DNA of 64,000 nt from Halomarinibacterium sp034670265 (GCA_034670265.1 JAXMNU010000003.1:471425-535424); one strand, 5' to 3'. Counted from the first letter of the stretch, positions 51,281 to 59,249 are shown. The notes: generated by a model not told the origin, from the letters alone. Program-made: numbers and translations.

Positions 51281-53020
51281 CTAATCTTCAATTATAATGG
51301 GTGCTTTTGAAAGCTTCACAATGGGAACTTTATCATTACCTTTTCGAATATCGATATTAATGTCATTAGAATTTTTAACGATTTCAATTGCCTTATTTGC
51401 CGTAATTTCATTTCCGTTTAGATAAAATTTAGCTCCTTTTTGGGCTAATTCTTTCATGTGTTTTACAGGATTTGGAGGCGGTGGTGGAGGTGGCAATTCA
51501 GCGTCAGGTGCAGGTGGTGGATCCTCTGGGCCAAGGAATTCATTATAAAATTCAATTTCTTCTTCTACAGTGGGCTCATCTGTATTTATTTCTTCAACTT
51601 CCTTTTCAATAAAAACGTTCTTGTTTCTATTTTCAGTTTCAACCTCTTCAATTTCTTTTTCGATAAAGACATTTTTTCCATCGGGTTTTGGAGGTGGTGG
51701 TGGAATAAGTCCTTCTTTACTAGGGTTATTTTTATAAAGTTGTGTTTTTTTGTATTGAGCTTCCAACTTTTCCATGAAACCTTTATCTGGATTACTCACC
51801 ATAATATCTATAGCTACATTGGCGAAATCCTTTTTCTTCCATCTGTCGGTGATAGCATCCAAATCACGAGCAAAGCTTCTAACGGAACTCACTTTGTCAT
51901 TAACAATCACTTTATCTCCCTTTATTTTAATTTTGATATTTTTCTCTTGGGGCGGACAATTAGGAAAGGGAACCGCCATTTCTTTTTGTTCGGAAGTCAT
52001 TTTACGGTAAATAGTTTCCAGAATGTTTAAATCTGAAAGCGGGATTACTCGCGTCGCTTCAGGTTGCTTGTTGTATTCTTTAGCGAGCCTATTGTAGGTG
52101 TTTATTTCTTCTTGAGTTGCTTTTTCGGCAACTGAAACCACCTCATTTTCTATGGGTTTTTCAATAACCCTTTTTGTACTGAAACTATACAACGTTAACG
52201 CCACTAAGGGCAGTAATAACAATGTTCTAAGCCATATAGCTTGTTTAGATGTGTGTGTTTTCATAACTGTAAATCGTTTTTTGATGAATGAATAATTAAT
52301 AGCGTGCGCCAATTGCGGCACTTGGGCATTTGATGAGAATGCCAATAAAATTTTTTGATATGCAGAAGTGTTTACCCCTCTTTTTAATACCGATTGATCG
52401 GCTAAAAATTCGTGGTTGAGTTTCATAGATTTTTTGAAGAAATAAAACAACGGATTAAACCAAAATAGCACGTGCAGCAACTCAATTAAAAGTACGTCCA
52501 AGCTGTGTAATTCGCGAGCGTGCGTTTCTTCGTGCCATAGCACCTCTTGCGGGATTGTTCTTTTTTCGAAGTTATCTTTATTCAGGAATATATACTGAAA
52601 AAAGGTGTGCGGAATGGTGGGAATATTTAATAAAACCGTAATAAAATTTCTATTTTTTTGAAGCGGATGCTTTTTAATTCTTCTGAAAATTGTGAGAATG
52701 TTTAAAGCAAAACGCGTTCCGAAGAATAGCACCCCCAATCCATAAACACTCCACAGAATTATAGGTAGCAATGATTCTACAGTGGAGGTAGCTTCTGGAA
52801 TCGTTTCGGTATTTGAATAGGTGATGCGTTGTGTCATTTCCGTGAAAGGTACTTCAACATAGGTAGAAAAAACCACCATTGGAAAACTAAAAGAAGCCAC
52901 CAAAGCTCCCAATAAATAAAAGCGTTTAAAGTGATGAACAGATTCCTTTTCTAAAAAGAGTTTGTAAAATCCGAAGAAGAGAAACAAACACGCTGCCGAT
53001 TTCAAAATATATAGTTCCAT
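51281..53020 (-). CDS. M56 (BlaR1-like) metallopeptidase with long proline/acidic tail (system 2)
   Basis: A 579-residue protein. Membrane helices occupy residues 1 to about 115; the zinc site is H163-E-E-T-H167; a further helix near residue 265 leads out of the membrane. The outer part (280-579) has no penicillin-binding domain. It contains a BON- or peptidase-like segment (IKIKGDKVIVNDKVSS), two copies of a K-N-V-F-I-E-K-E unit near residues 455-475, a polyproline run and a small C-terminal domain (AKFYLNGNEITANKAIEIV). It follows the BlaI-like gene by two bases. The sensed signal is unknown. Confidence 0.87.
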   Translation of the reverse strand: MELYILKSAACLFLFFGFYKLFLEKESVHHFKRFYLLGALVASFSFPMVVFSTYVEVPFTEMTQRITYSNTETIPEATSTVESLLPIILWSVYGLGVLFFGTRFALNILTIFRRIKKHPLQKNRNFITVLLNIPTIPHTFFQYIFLNKDNFEKRTIPQEVLWHEETHARELHSLDVLLIELLHVLFWFNPLFYFFKKSMKLNHEFLADQSVLKRGVNTSAYQKILLAFSSNAQVPQLAHAINYSFIKKRFTVMKTHTSKQAIWLRTLLLLPLVALTLYSFSTKRVIEKPIENEVVSVAEKATQEEINTYNRLAKEYNKQPEATRVIPLSDLNILETIYRKMTSEQKEMAVPFPNCPPQEKNIKIKIKGDKVIVNDKVSSVRSFARDLDAITDRWKKKDFANVAIDIMVSNPDKGFMEKLEAQYKKTQLYKNNPSKEGLIPPPPPKPDGKNVFIEKEIEEVETENRNKNVFIEKEVEEINTDEPTVEEEIEFYNEFLGPEDPPPAPDAELPPPPPPPNPVKHMKELAQKGAKFYLNGNEITANKAIEIVKNSNDINIDIRKGNDKVPIVKLSKAPIIIED

Positions 53021-53022
53021 GG

Positions 53023-53388
53023 CTATTTCTTTTCTATTTGTTCTTCAATCAATTTTTTTAAATCCTCCAATTCTTCTTTGGTTAAATTGGTTTGCTCCGT
53101 GAAAAAGGAGGCAAATTGAGTGGCATCGTTATTAAAGAAATTCTTTATCATTCCATTTACCTGCTTTCCAAAATAGTCGCTTTTCTTTACCAATGGGAAG
53201 TATTCTCTTGACCGACCAATTTGAACATAGTCCACAAATTTTTTGTCCTGCATTCTTTTTAACAAGGTAGCAATGGTTGTGCTCGCTGGCTTGGGCTCCG
53301 GATACGCATCGATTAAATCTTTCATAAATGCTTTTTTCTGTTTCCAGAGAAATTGCATGAGTTGTTCTTCGGCATTGGATAATTGCAT
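53023..53388 (-). CDS. BlaI/MecI-family repressor (system 2)
   Basis: A 121-residue repressor, paralogous to the one at 25216: LSNAEEQLMQFLWKQKKAFMKDLIDAYP, the recognition helix PASTTIATLLKRMQDKKFVDYVQIGRSREYFPL and an acidic dimerisation end. It is encoded two bases upstream of its M56 partner. Upstream lie two TACA/TGTA-type palindromes placed exactly on the promoter boxes, the classical BlaI operator form, so autorepression is very likely. No beta-lactamase gene is near. Confidence 0.93.
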   Translation of the reverse strand: MQLSNAEEQLMQFLWKQKKAFMKDLIDAYPEPKPASTTIATLLKRMQDKKFVDYVQIGRSREYFPLVKKSDYFGKQVNGMIKNFFNNDATQFASFFTEQTNLTKEELEDLKKLIEEQIEKK

Positions 53389-53405
53389 AGCGAGAATTTT
53401 TATAC

Positions 53406-53447
53406 TCTACAAATGTAGAACAATATTTTAATTCTACAAACATAGAA
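53406..53447 (-). promoter_or_regulatory. Promoter and twin BlaI-type operators of system 2
   Basis: TCTACAAATGTAGA (53406-53419) and TTCTACAAACATAGAA (53432-53447) are inverted repeats. On the minus strand the first contains the -7 box TACATTTG (53417-53410) and the second contains TTTG (53440-53437), with exactly 19 bases between. Each operator thus covers one promoter element. Confidence 0.75.
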
Positions 53448-53557
53448 TGATATATTTATAAAATTTTAACTTTTGAAAAATTACTTTCCCACTTAAGATG
53501 GATAAAAAGTGATGCTTTCTTACCTTTACATAACCTAACCAAAAAGAAGGTGGAAAG

Positions 53558-53577
53558 ATTCCTGCCTTCGCAGGAAT
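53558..53577. repeat. Short hairpin repeat (GCAGG type) before phnA-like start
   Basis: ATTCCTGC-CTTC-GCAGGAAT, a perfect 8-bp hairpin with the same core as at 2872-2889. It ends two bases before the ATG at 53580 and so takes the place of the ribosome binding site; a GTG at 53550 with GAAGG upstream offers another start that reads through the repeat. Confidence 0.7.
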
Positions 53578-53579
53578 AT

Positions 53580-54158
53580 ATGAGTTTCGAAAGAGAATTA
53601 AATAAAAGAGCCGATTCAAAATGTGAACTATGTGGTAATGCTGAAAATCTTCAACCATATGAAGTACCTTCTTCACCAAAATCGGGTGTCGAAGCTCATA
53701 TACTAGCTTGTAATACGTGTGTTTCACAATTTGATGATGCAGATGCTCGTGATGCGAATCATTGGCGATGTCTTAATGATAGCATGTGGAGTACAGAACC
53801 AGCGGTGCAGGTAATGGCCTGGCGCATGTTACACCGATTAAAATCTGAAGGCTGGCCTCAAGATTTACTCGATATGATGTATATGGAAGAAGATGTAAAG
53901 GAATGGGCAAAAGCTGCGGGCGATTCTAAGGATAAAAGCAATGCCATAGTCCATCGCGATAGTAATGGAGCTGTGCTTGAAGCTGGAGATAGTGTGGTGC
54001 TTATAAAAGATTTAAAAGTAAAGGGTAGTAGTATGGTTGCCAAACAAGGAACAGCCGTAAGACGAATCTCCTTGGATCACGAAAACGAAAAATATATTGA
54101 AGGCAAAGTAGACGGGCAACACATTGTTATCATCACCGATTTTGTAAAGAAAATTTAA
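53580..54158 (+). CDS. PhnA-domain zinc-ribbon protein
   Basis: A 192-residue protein. The N-terminal zinc ribbon has CELCGNAENLQPYEV and ILACNTC (four cysteines). The C-terminal PhnA/YjdM domain follows (VHRDSNGAVLEAGDSVVLIKDLKVKGSS...KYIEGKVDGQHIVIITDFVKK). Despite the name, PhnA is not needed for phosphonate use; its function is unclear. The start at 53580 gives the usual MSFERELNKRADSKCELCG; a GTG at 53550 would add ten residues encoded largely by the hairpin repeat. Confidence 0.87.
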   Translation: MSFERELNKRADSKCELCGNAENLQPYEVPSSPKSGVEAHILACNTCVSQFDDADARDANHWRCLNDSMWSTEPAVQVMAWRMLHRLKSEGWPQDLLDMMYMEEDVKEWAKAAGDSKDKSNAIVHRDSNGAVLEAGDSVVLIKDLKVKGSSMVAKQGTAVRRISLDHENEKYIEGKVDGQHIVIITDFVKKI

Positions 54159-54196
54159 TCCTTATCTAGGGGTCTATTATACAGCATTTTTGTAAC

Positions 54197-54239
54197 TGAC
54201 CATGGTCATATTTTAAGGACATTAGGCAATGTACCTTTG
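54197..54239 (+). promoter_or_regulatory. Promoter of the SQR-like gene with shared GGTCAT/GGACAT element
   Basis: TGACCATGGTCA (54197-54208) is a 12-bp palindrome overlapping GGTCATATTTTAAGGACAT (54204-54222). TACCTTTG (54232-54239) is the -7 box. The GGTCAT start is 28 bases before the -7 box, exactly as in the nos promoter at 47985-47950. Confidence 0.6.
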
Positions 54240-54258
54240 TTACTTAAAATAATGTATT

Positions 54259-55461
54259 ATGAAAACGGCTATTGTAATTGGAGGTAATTTTGCAGGAATG
54301 ACCGCCGCTCTAGAACTTAAAAGAAAAGGAAAAGAGAAGTATCGAGTATTAGTTGTAGATAAATCGCCTTTGTTCCTTTTTATTCCATCTTTAATTTGGG
54401 TTCCTTTCGGAAGACGAGAAATTAAAGATATTTCCTTTCGAAAAGATGAAATACTTCGCAAAAAAGGAGTAGAATTTCTTCAAGCTGAAGCAATAGAAGT
54501 GGATGCAGATAATAACAAACTCATTACTACAAAAGGAGAATTCACCTACGACCATTTAGTGATAGCAACGGGGCCAAAGGTACAGTTTGATGTGGCACCT
54601 GGAGTTGAAGAACATGCGTATTATATAGGTACTCCTAATGGTGCAATGAAAACCCGAAAAGCGTTAGAAGATTTTAAACAAAATCCTGGACCCATTGTTA
54701 TTGGAGCCACTCAAAATGCTGGATGTATGGGTGCTGCTTATGAATTTTTATTCAATATTGAAAAGTGGTTGCGTGAACAAAATATTCGAAAAAAAGTAGA
54801 TTTATACTGGATTACTCCCGAAACGTATTTGGGACACTTTGGAATAGATGGCATTACAGGCGGTGAAACGATGCTTAAGTCCTTTATGAAGATGTTTAAC
54901 ATCCATTACCGCACCGAAGTAGCCGTAAAAGAAGTAAAACCAGATGGAGTTGTTTTAAGTACTGGAGAAGTTTTACCAAGTTCTTTTACCATGCTAATGC
55001 CACCTTTTATAGGAGTTGATTTTGTAACAAATTCTAAATCTATTAAAGCTAATCCTTCGGGATATGTCACTGTTGGGGAAGATTATAGACATGTAAGTAT
55101 CCCCAATGTTTGGGCTGCTGGTATTGCTGTAGAGGTGAAACTACCTTTTAAACCAGGAAAAATCCCATTTTCTACTCCTAAAACAGGCTACCCGTCTGAT
55201 GAAACAGGAAAGATTGTAGCCGAAAATATTATTCGAGTGGATAAAGGAATCGAAAAGTTGAAAAAGAAATCTTGGGGAAGTATTCCTGGGCTTTGTATCA
55301 TGGATGCAGGTAAAAAAGAAGTAATTATTATAAGTGATAAGCTATTTAAGCCTAGAAACTTTGCCATTATGATTCCTAATGTAATCTTCGATTTTTCGAA
55401 AATACTTTTTGAAAAATACTTCCTTTGGAAAACCCGTCATGGGTATTCAAGATTACCCTAA
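54259..55461 (+). CDS. Sulfide:quinone oxidoreductase-like flavoprotein
   Basis: A 400-residue flavoprotein of the NDH-2/SQR family. The FAD motif VIGGNFAGMTAALEL lies at residue 6. It has only two cysteines, C156 (NAGCMGAAYEF) and C346 (IPGLCIMDAG), at the positions of the two redox-active cysteines of SQR, and the SQR-like segment GYPSDETGKIVAENI. This supports sulfide oxidation with electrons to menaquinone, although polysulfide or another donor is possible. The promoter shares an element with the nos cluster. A strong terminator follows. Confidence 0.8.
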   Translation: MKTAIVIGGNFAGMTAALELKRKGKEKYRVLVVDKSPLFLFIPSLIWVPFGRREIKDISFRKDEILRKKGVEFLQAEAIEVDADNNKLITTKGEFTYDHLVIATGPKVQFDVAPGVEEHAYYIGTPNGAMKTRKALEDFKQNPGPIVIGATQNAGCMGAAYEFLFNIEKWLREQNIRKKVDLYWITPETYLGHFGIDGITGGETMLKSFMKMFNIHYRTEVAVKEVKPDGVVLSTGEVLPSSFTMLMPPFIGVDFVTNSKSIKANPSGYVTVGEDYRHVSIPNVWAAGIAVEVKLPFKPGKIPFSTPKTGYPSDETGKIVAENIIRVDKGIEKLKKKSWGSIPGLCIMDAGKKEVIIISDKLFKPRNFAIMIPNVIFDFSKILFEKYFLWKTRHGYSRLP

Positions 55462-55466
55462 ACTTA

Positions 55467-55495
55467 AAAAAGCCATTCATATTGAATGGCTTTTT
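55467..55495 (+). terminator. Terminator of the SQR-like gene
   Basis: AAAAAGCCATTC-ATATT-GAATGGCTTTTT, a perfect stem with T run; usable in both directions, although the convergent gene ends 23 bases further on. Confidence 0.9.
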
Positions 55496-55517
55496 ATTTT
55501 ACTAAAAAGAGTAAAAT

Positions 55518-55904
55518 TTAATTTTCGCTTTTTGTTCTTCTCGCTTCTTTCCGAAGGCGATACATTCGAGATTGTTTTGATTCAACCGTAAAAACAATGG
55601 GTAAGGTAATTTGTTGAGAAACAAATCCTCCATAAGCCGCTCTGGGAACAAGTTTTTCAATTTTCATTAAAATTTTCAAGGCTTCTTCATTTAATTCTGG
55701 ATATTCTGAAAAAGCTTTCATATTACTTAGCATCCCATCTTTTTCAATGGTGAACGTGGTTTCAATAATTTGTTCTGAACCTGGTTCTAAACCTAACTGA
55801 AAAGCTATTTCTTGTAAATTTGAATTTTTTATGGCTTCTCTTACTATATTCTGAGAAAAACTAGAAAGCGAAATAAAAAAAACAAAAAGGAAGATACGAT
55901 ACAT
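55518..55904 (-). CDS. Small exported TonB C-terminal-like protein
   Basis: A 128-residue protein with a signal peptide (MYRIFLFVFFISLSSFSQ). The mature part shows the TonB-C strand-helix-strand pattern: ETTFTIEKDGMLSNMKAF, LNEEALKILMKIEKLVPRAAYGG and QITLPIVFTVE. It lacks a membrane anchor and proline-rich spanner, so it is not an energy transducer itself. Similar domains occur in the M56 protein and lipoprotein at 25.6-27.4 kb. A basic C-terminal tail follows. It lies two bases from the M20 dipeptidase gene stop and is probably its operon partner. Confidence 0.75.
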   Translation of the reverse strand: MYRIFLFVFFISLSSFSQNIVREAIKNSNLQEIAFQLGLEPGSEQIIETTFTIEKDGMLSNMKAFSEYPELNEEALKILMKIEKLVPRAAYGGFVSQQITLPIVFTVESKQSRMYRLRKEARRTKSEN

Positions 55905-55906
55905 TA

Positions 55907-57295
55907 TTACTTGCTCATTTCAGTAAACTCATGAAAGAACTGAGGAATAGTTTCAATCCCTTTTAAATAATTCCATATTCCAAAATGCTCATTAGGAGAG
56001 TGAATGGCATCACTATCCAACCCAAAGCCCATTAAAATGGTTTTGCTTTTCAGTTCTTTTTCAAATAATGAAACAATGGGAATACTTCCACCGCTTCGTT
56101 GTGGGATGGGTGTCTTTCCGAAGGTTTTTTCATACGCTTTTTCTGCAGCTTGATATCCCACACTGTCGATAGGTGTTACATAGCCTTGACCTCCGTGATG
56201 CGGCTTCACTTTTACGGTAACGCCTTTGGGAGCAATACTTTCAAAATGATTCTTAAAAAGTTCGGTAATTTCTTTCCAATCCTGATTTGGAACCAATCGC
56301 ATACTAATTTTTGCGTAGGCTTTACTTGCAATCACCGTTTTGGCACCTTCGCCAGTATAGCCTCCCCAAATTCCGTTTACATCTAATGTTGGCCTTATGG
56401 AGTTTCGCTCATTTGTGGTGTATCCTTTTTCACCATACACATCTTCAATATCCAAAGACTTGCAATACGCTTCCTTGCTAAAAGGGGCTTCGGCCATTTT
56501 CGCTCTTTCTTCGGTAGTTAATTCTTCAACTTTATCATAAAAACCCGGAATGGTGATATGGTTATTTTCGTCGTGAAGGGAAGCAATCATTTTCGTTAGC
56601 ACATTAATGGGGTTAGCCACGGCGCCACCGTACAATCCGCTATGCAAATCACGATTTGGGCCCGTTACTTCAACTTCAACGTAGCTTAATCCGCGTAGTC
56701 CTGTGGTGATGGAAGGGATGTCTTTTGCAATCATTCCGGTATCACTAATAAGGATAACGTCATTTGCTAATTTTTCCTGATTTCGCTCAACAAACCAGCT
56801 TAAACTTTCGCTTCCAACTTCTTCTTCGCCTTCAATCATAAATTTAACATTACAAGGTAGTTGCCCAGTAGCGGTCATATATTCCAAAGCTTTTACGTGC
56901 ATATACATTTGCCCTTTGTCATCGCAAGCGCCACGAGCAAAGAGGGCTCCTTCAGGATGAAGGTCGGTCTTTTTAATAATTGGATCGAACGGGGGACTGT
57001 GCCATAAATCTAAAGGGTCTGGCGGTTGCACATCGTAATGCCCATACACCAATACGGTTGGAAGGGATGGATTTATTATTTTTTCTCCATATACGATTGG
57101 GTATCCAGGTGTTTCGCAAATTTCTACATTATCACATCCAGCCTTTATTAGACTTGCTTTTACAGCTTCGGAAGTTTTAATAACATCCTCTTTGTAGGCA
57201 GAGTCTGCACTAATAGACGGAATTTTTAATAATTCAATGAGTTCATCAATAAAGCGTTGTTTATGTTGCTCGATATAAGGCTTGGCACTTTCCAT
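55907..57295 (-). CDS. M20-family dipeptidase
   Basis: A 462-residue zinc peptidase. Metal and catalytic motifs: VYGHYDVQP, GACDDKGQM, IEGEEEVGS, LISDTGM and, near the end, DAIHSPNE. The middle dimerisation domain (LRGLSYVEVEVTGPNRDLHSGLYGG) is that of carnosinase-type/PepV-like dipeptidases. No signal peptide, so it is cytosolic and completes peptide breakdown. The ATG at 57295 is preferred to an in-frame TTG at 57310. Confidence 0.9.
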   Translation of the reverse strand: MESAKPYIEQHKQRFIDELIELLKIPSISADSAYKEDVIKTSEAVKASLIKAGCDNVEICETPGYPIVYGEKIINPSLPTVLVYGHYDVQPPDPLDLWHSPPFDPIIKKTDLHPEGALFARGACDDKGQMYMHVKALEYMTATGQLPCNVKFMIEGEEEVGSESLSWFVERNQEKLANDVILISDTGMIAKDIPSITTGLRGLSYVEVEVTGPNRDLHSGLYGGAVANPINVLTKMIASLHDENNHITIPGFYDKVEELTTEERAKMAEAPFSKEAYCKSLDIEDVYGEKGYTTNERNSIRPTLDVNGIWGGYTGEGAKTVIASKAYAKISMRLVPNQDWKEITELFKNHFESIAPKGVTVKVKPHHGGQGYVTPIDSVGYQAAEKAYEKTFGKTPIPQRSGGSIPIVSLFEKELKSKTILMGFGLDSDAIHSPNEHFGIWNYLKGIETIPQFFHEFTEMSK

Positions 57296-57355
57296 GGTGT
57301 TTAATTTCAATTCTTGCGAAGGTACAAAAAGCCATAATTTTTGAAAGAAAGATTG

Positions 57356-57385
57356 TTTGTAAATTCTAAGGATTATGTATATTTG
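57356..57385 (+). promoter_or_regulatory. Promoter of tRNA-Leu
   Basis: TTTG (57356-57359), 18 bases, TATATTTG (57378-57385), followed by CCACC. The stretch GTATATTTGCCACC is identical in the tRNA-Asp promoter. Confidence 0.82.
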
Positions 57386-57420
57386 CCACCCGTTCCACGG
57401 ATTTAGTGAAATTAAGATAT

Positions 57421-57502
57421 GCGGCTGTGATGGAATTGGTAGACATGCTAGACTTAGGATCTAGTGCCGCAAGGCGTGGGGGTTCGACTCCCTTCAGCCG
57501 CA
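57421..57502 (+). tRNA. tRNA-Leu (anticodon UAG)
   Basis: An 82-base class II tRNA: acceptor GCGGCTG/CAGCCGC with discriminator A, anticodon arm CTAGA-CTTAGGA-TCTAG with anticodon TAG, a long variable arm (GCCGCAAGGC) and T arm GGGGG-TTCGACT-CCCTT-type. The 3' CCA is not encoded. The last bases and 3' flank recur at 57628-57641. Confidence 0.96.
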
Positions 57503-57508
57503 CTTGCA

Positions 57509-57537
57509 AAACCCCTAGCTAAAAAGCTTGGGGTTTT
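57509..57537 (+). terminator. Terminator of tRNA-Leu
   Basis: AAACCCC-T-AGCT-AAAA-AGCT-T-GGGGTTT with a T6 run. Confidence 0.88.
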
Positions 57538-57627
57538 TTGTTTGCTTCAGGGATCGGAACCCCAGAGCGACACTCTGGCTCCATCGCTAAAAATGTCTAC
57601 TAGACATTTTCTTAACGCTTGGTCCTA

Positions 57628-57641
57628 TTCAGCCGCACTTG
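57628..57641 (+). repeat. Duplicated 3' end of tRNA-Leu
   Basis: TTCAGCCGCACTTG is an exact copy of 57493-57506, the last ten bases of tRNA-Leu plus its 3' flank. The copies are 135 bases apart and each is followed by its own terminator hairpin. The bases between do not form a second tRNA. Confidence 0.75.
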
Positions 57642-57642
57642 T

Positions 57643-57672
57643 AAAGCTCTTCAGAAAGGAGGAGCTTTTTTA
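57643..57672 (+). terminator. Second terminator after the duplicated tRNA end
   Basis: AAAGCTC with a ~12-base loop and GAGCTTT followed by T run. Confidence 0.7.
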
Positions 57673-57745
57673 TTTCCTTCAATTCAATAATCTATTTATT
57701 TATCACTATTTTTAGTAGTTGGCGATAACAACTTATAGTTTACCG

Positions 57746-58135
57746 ATGAGCTTAAAGAGTAGCAAAATTTTATTAATTCTTTTAGTAATCATTGTCTTTT
57801 CTTGCAAAGAAAAAGAGGAATGGTGCACACTTGAGGTGGTTGCCACAGCTTATAATTCTACAAAATGGCAAACGGATGGGGATCCTTTTATCACAGCTTG
57901 GGGAGACACTTTAAACCAAGAAACAAAGTCGGTTGCAGTGTCTAACGATTTAATAAAATTAGGACTAACACGAAACACCAAAGTTAAAATTGAAGGTTTA
58001 GAAGGTATTTTTATTGTAAATGATAGAATGCATGCTAAATGGAAAAAAAGAATAGATATTTATTTTGGAACTGATGTGAAAGCAGCGAGAGCTTGGGGTA
58101 GGAAAAAAGTAAGGATACAGTATTTGGTTCCGTAA
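57746..58135 (+). CDS. 3D-domain (RlpA/MltA-like barrel) lipoprotein
   Basis: A 129-residue lipoprotein; the signal ends in VIIVFSCKE. The mature part is one double-psi barrel of the 3D type: VVATAYNST, a D-P-F-I-T-A-W-G-D-T-L loop, SVAVSNDLIKLGL, VKIEGLEGIFIVNDRMH and RIDIYFGTD, where Asp residues form the catalytic-like set of lytic-transglycosylase-related proteins. A role in peptidoglycan is likely but unproven. The ATG at 57746 is used, since the TTG at 57719 gives no better signal. Confidence 0.85.
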   Translation: MSLKSSKILLILLVIIVFSCKEKEEWCTLEVVATAYNSTKWQTDGDPFITAWGDTLNQETKSVAVSNDLIKLGLTRNTKVKIEGLEGIFIVNDRMHAKWKKRIDIYFGTDVKAARAWGRKKVRIQYLVP

Positions 58136-58140
58136 AAGTT

Positions 58141-59172
58141 TTACTCAGACCGTTCAATAAGTTCGTTTATTTCCTGCTTTTCGTCAGGTTTTAAAGTTGG
58201 ATTTTTAGGTTTATGCGGCGTGTTTTTTAAATATATTTCATAATACATTCCAAAGTGGTCACTTCCAAAGTAGGGGGTTCGCTCCATTTTACCAACCATA
58301 AGTTCTTTTGTATGAAATAAATGATCCAATGGAAATCGCATAAACCAATATTTGGCATGATACGTTGGATAGAAGCCACGTCCTACGCGGGGGTCTTTCA
58401 TTCCTGTCATTTTTTTGAATAAACTCGTTGGACGACTCCAAACAACATCATTCATATCGCCACAAACAACAGCGGGGAGCTTTTGCTTTCGAATAAACTT
58501 ACCTGTGAGCATAAGTTCGGCGTCGCGTTCTACACTTGTATCATTTTCTGTAGGACTAGGCGGTGCAGGATGTAAACAAATGAGCAATATTTTCTTGTCT
58601 TTCTGAATTTCGATTTCAGTAAAAATGGAAGGCACATCTTCTTCTACTTGATATTTTATGGAAATATTATATAGCGGTTTCTTTGAATAAAGATGCATCC
58701 CATAATAATTTTCCAATGGAATTTTTACACGGTAAGGATATTTCTTGTCAAGTGAATTGAGTTTATCTTCCCATGCCTTGTTCGTTTCCATACCTAAAAC
58801 CAAATCTGAATTATACTTTGTAACGATTTCTACAAACCTTTGATATTGATTATTATCTTGAAACACATTGGCTGCTAGAAGAGAAATTTTTTCAGTAGAA
58901 AGCGAATAATTTTTTCTTTTAAAGAGCGAAGAATAACGATACACTTTTTCTAATTGATAGAGAATGGCTACAAATAATCCTATGACTAAAATCCAAATAA
59001 AAGATTTGAATTCTATATGAAATACAAACATTAAAATCAATAAAAGTACTTCAATAGCAATAGATTGCAATCGTATAAAATCTGCTGTTCTAAAAAACCA
59101 ATGTGGGTAATTTGTAAGTGGAAAGAATGGACTTATTATGAAAATAATACAAAGAAAATAAAGAAACGCCAT
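58141..59172 (-). CDS. Membrane-anchored endonuclease/exonuclease/phosphatase family protein
   Basis: A 343-residue protein. Two to three N-terminal membrane helices (residues 1 to about 75) are followed by an EEP domain: LLAANVFQDNNQ, LVLGMETNK (catalytic Glu), ICLHPAPP, VVCGDMNDVVW (Asp-Asn) and FGSDHFGMY (final His). Such enzymes cleave phosphodiesters in nucleic acids or lipids. The charged C-terminal tail is unusual. It is convergent with the 3D-domain gene, five bases apart. Confidence 0.87.
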   Translation of the reverse strand: MAFLYFLCIIFIISPFFPLTNYPHWFFRTADFIRLQSIAIEVLLLILMFVFHIEFKSFIWILVIGLFVAILYQLEKVYRYSSLFKRKNYSLSTEKISLLAANVFQDNNQYQRFVEIVTKYNSDLVLGMETNKAWEDKLNSLDKKYPYRVKIPLENYYGMHLYSKKPLYNISIKYQVEEDVPSIFTEIEIQKDKKILLICLHPAPPSPTENDTSVERDAELMLTGKFIRKQKLPAVVCGDMNDVVWSRPTSLFKKMTGMKDPRVGRGFYPTYHAKYWFMRFPLDHLFHTKELMVGKMERTPYFGSDHFGMYYEIYLKNTPHKPKNPTLKPDEKQEINELIERSE

Positions 59173-59219
59173 AGTACTAATTTACAACAAGAAGTAAACA
59201 TTATTATTCATAATTAAAA

Positions 59220-59249
59220 AAAAAGCTTCAGTTTTTACTGAAGCTTTTT
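59220..59249 (-). terminator. Terminator of the 59269 membrane-protein gene
   Basis: AAAAGCTTCAGT-TTTT-ACTGAAGCTTTT; on the minus strand a T9 run follows the stem. Confidence 0.85.

Noticed and set aside
51458..52030. 190-codon plus-strand frame opposite the second M56 gene
   Set aside because: It is the antisense of proline-, acid- and lysine-rich coding DNA and gives a Trp/Phe-rich artefact.
57464..57715. 83-codon plus-strand frame starting in tRNA-Leu
   Set aside because: It begins inside the tRNA and passes through two terminators; no coding features.
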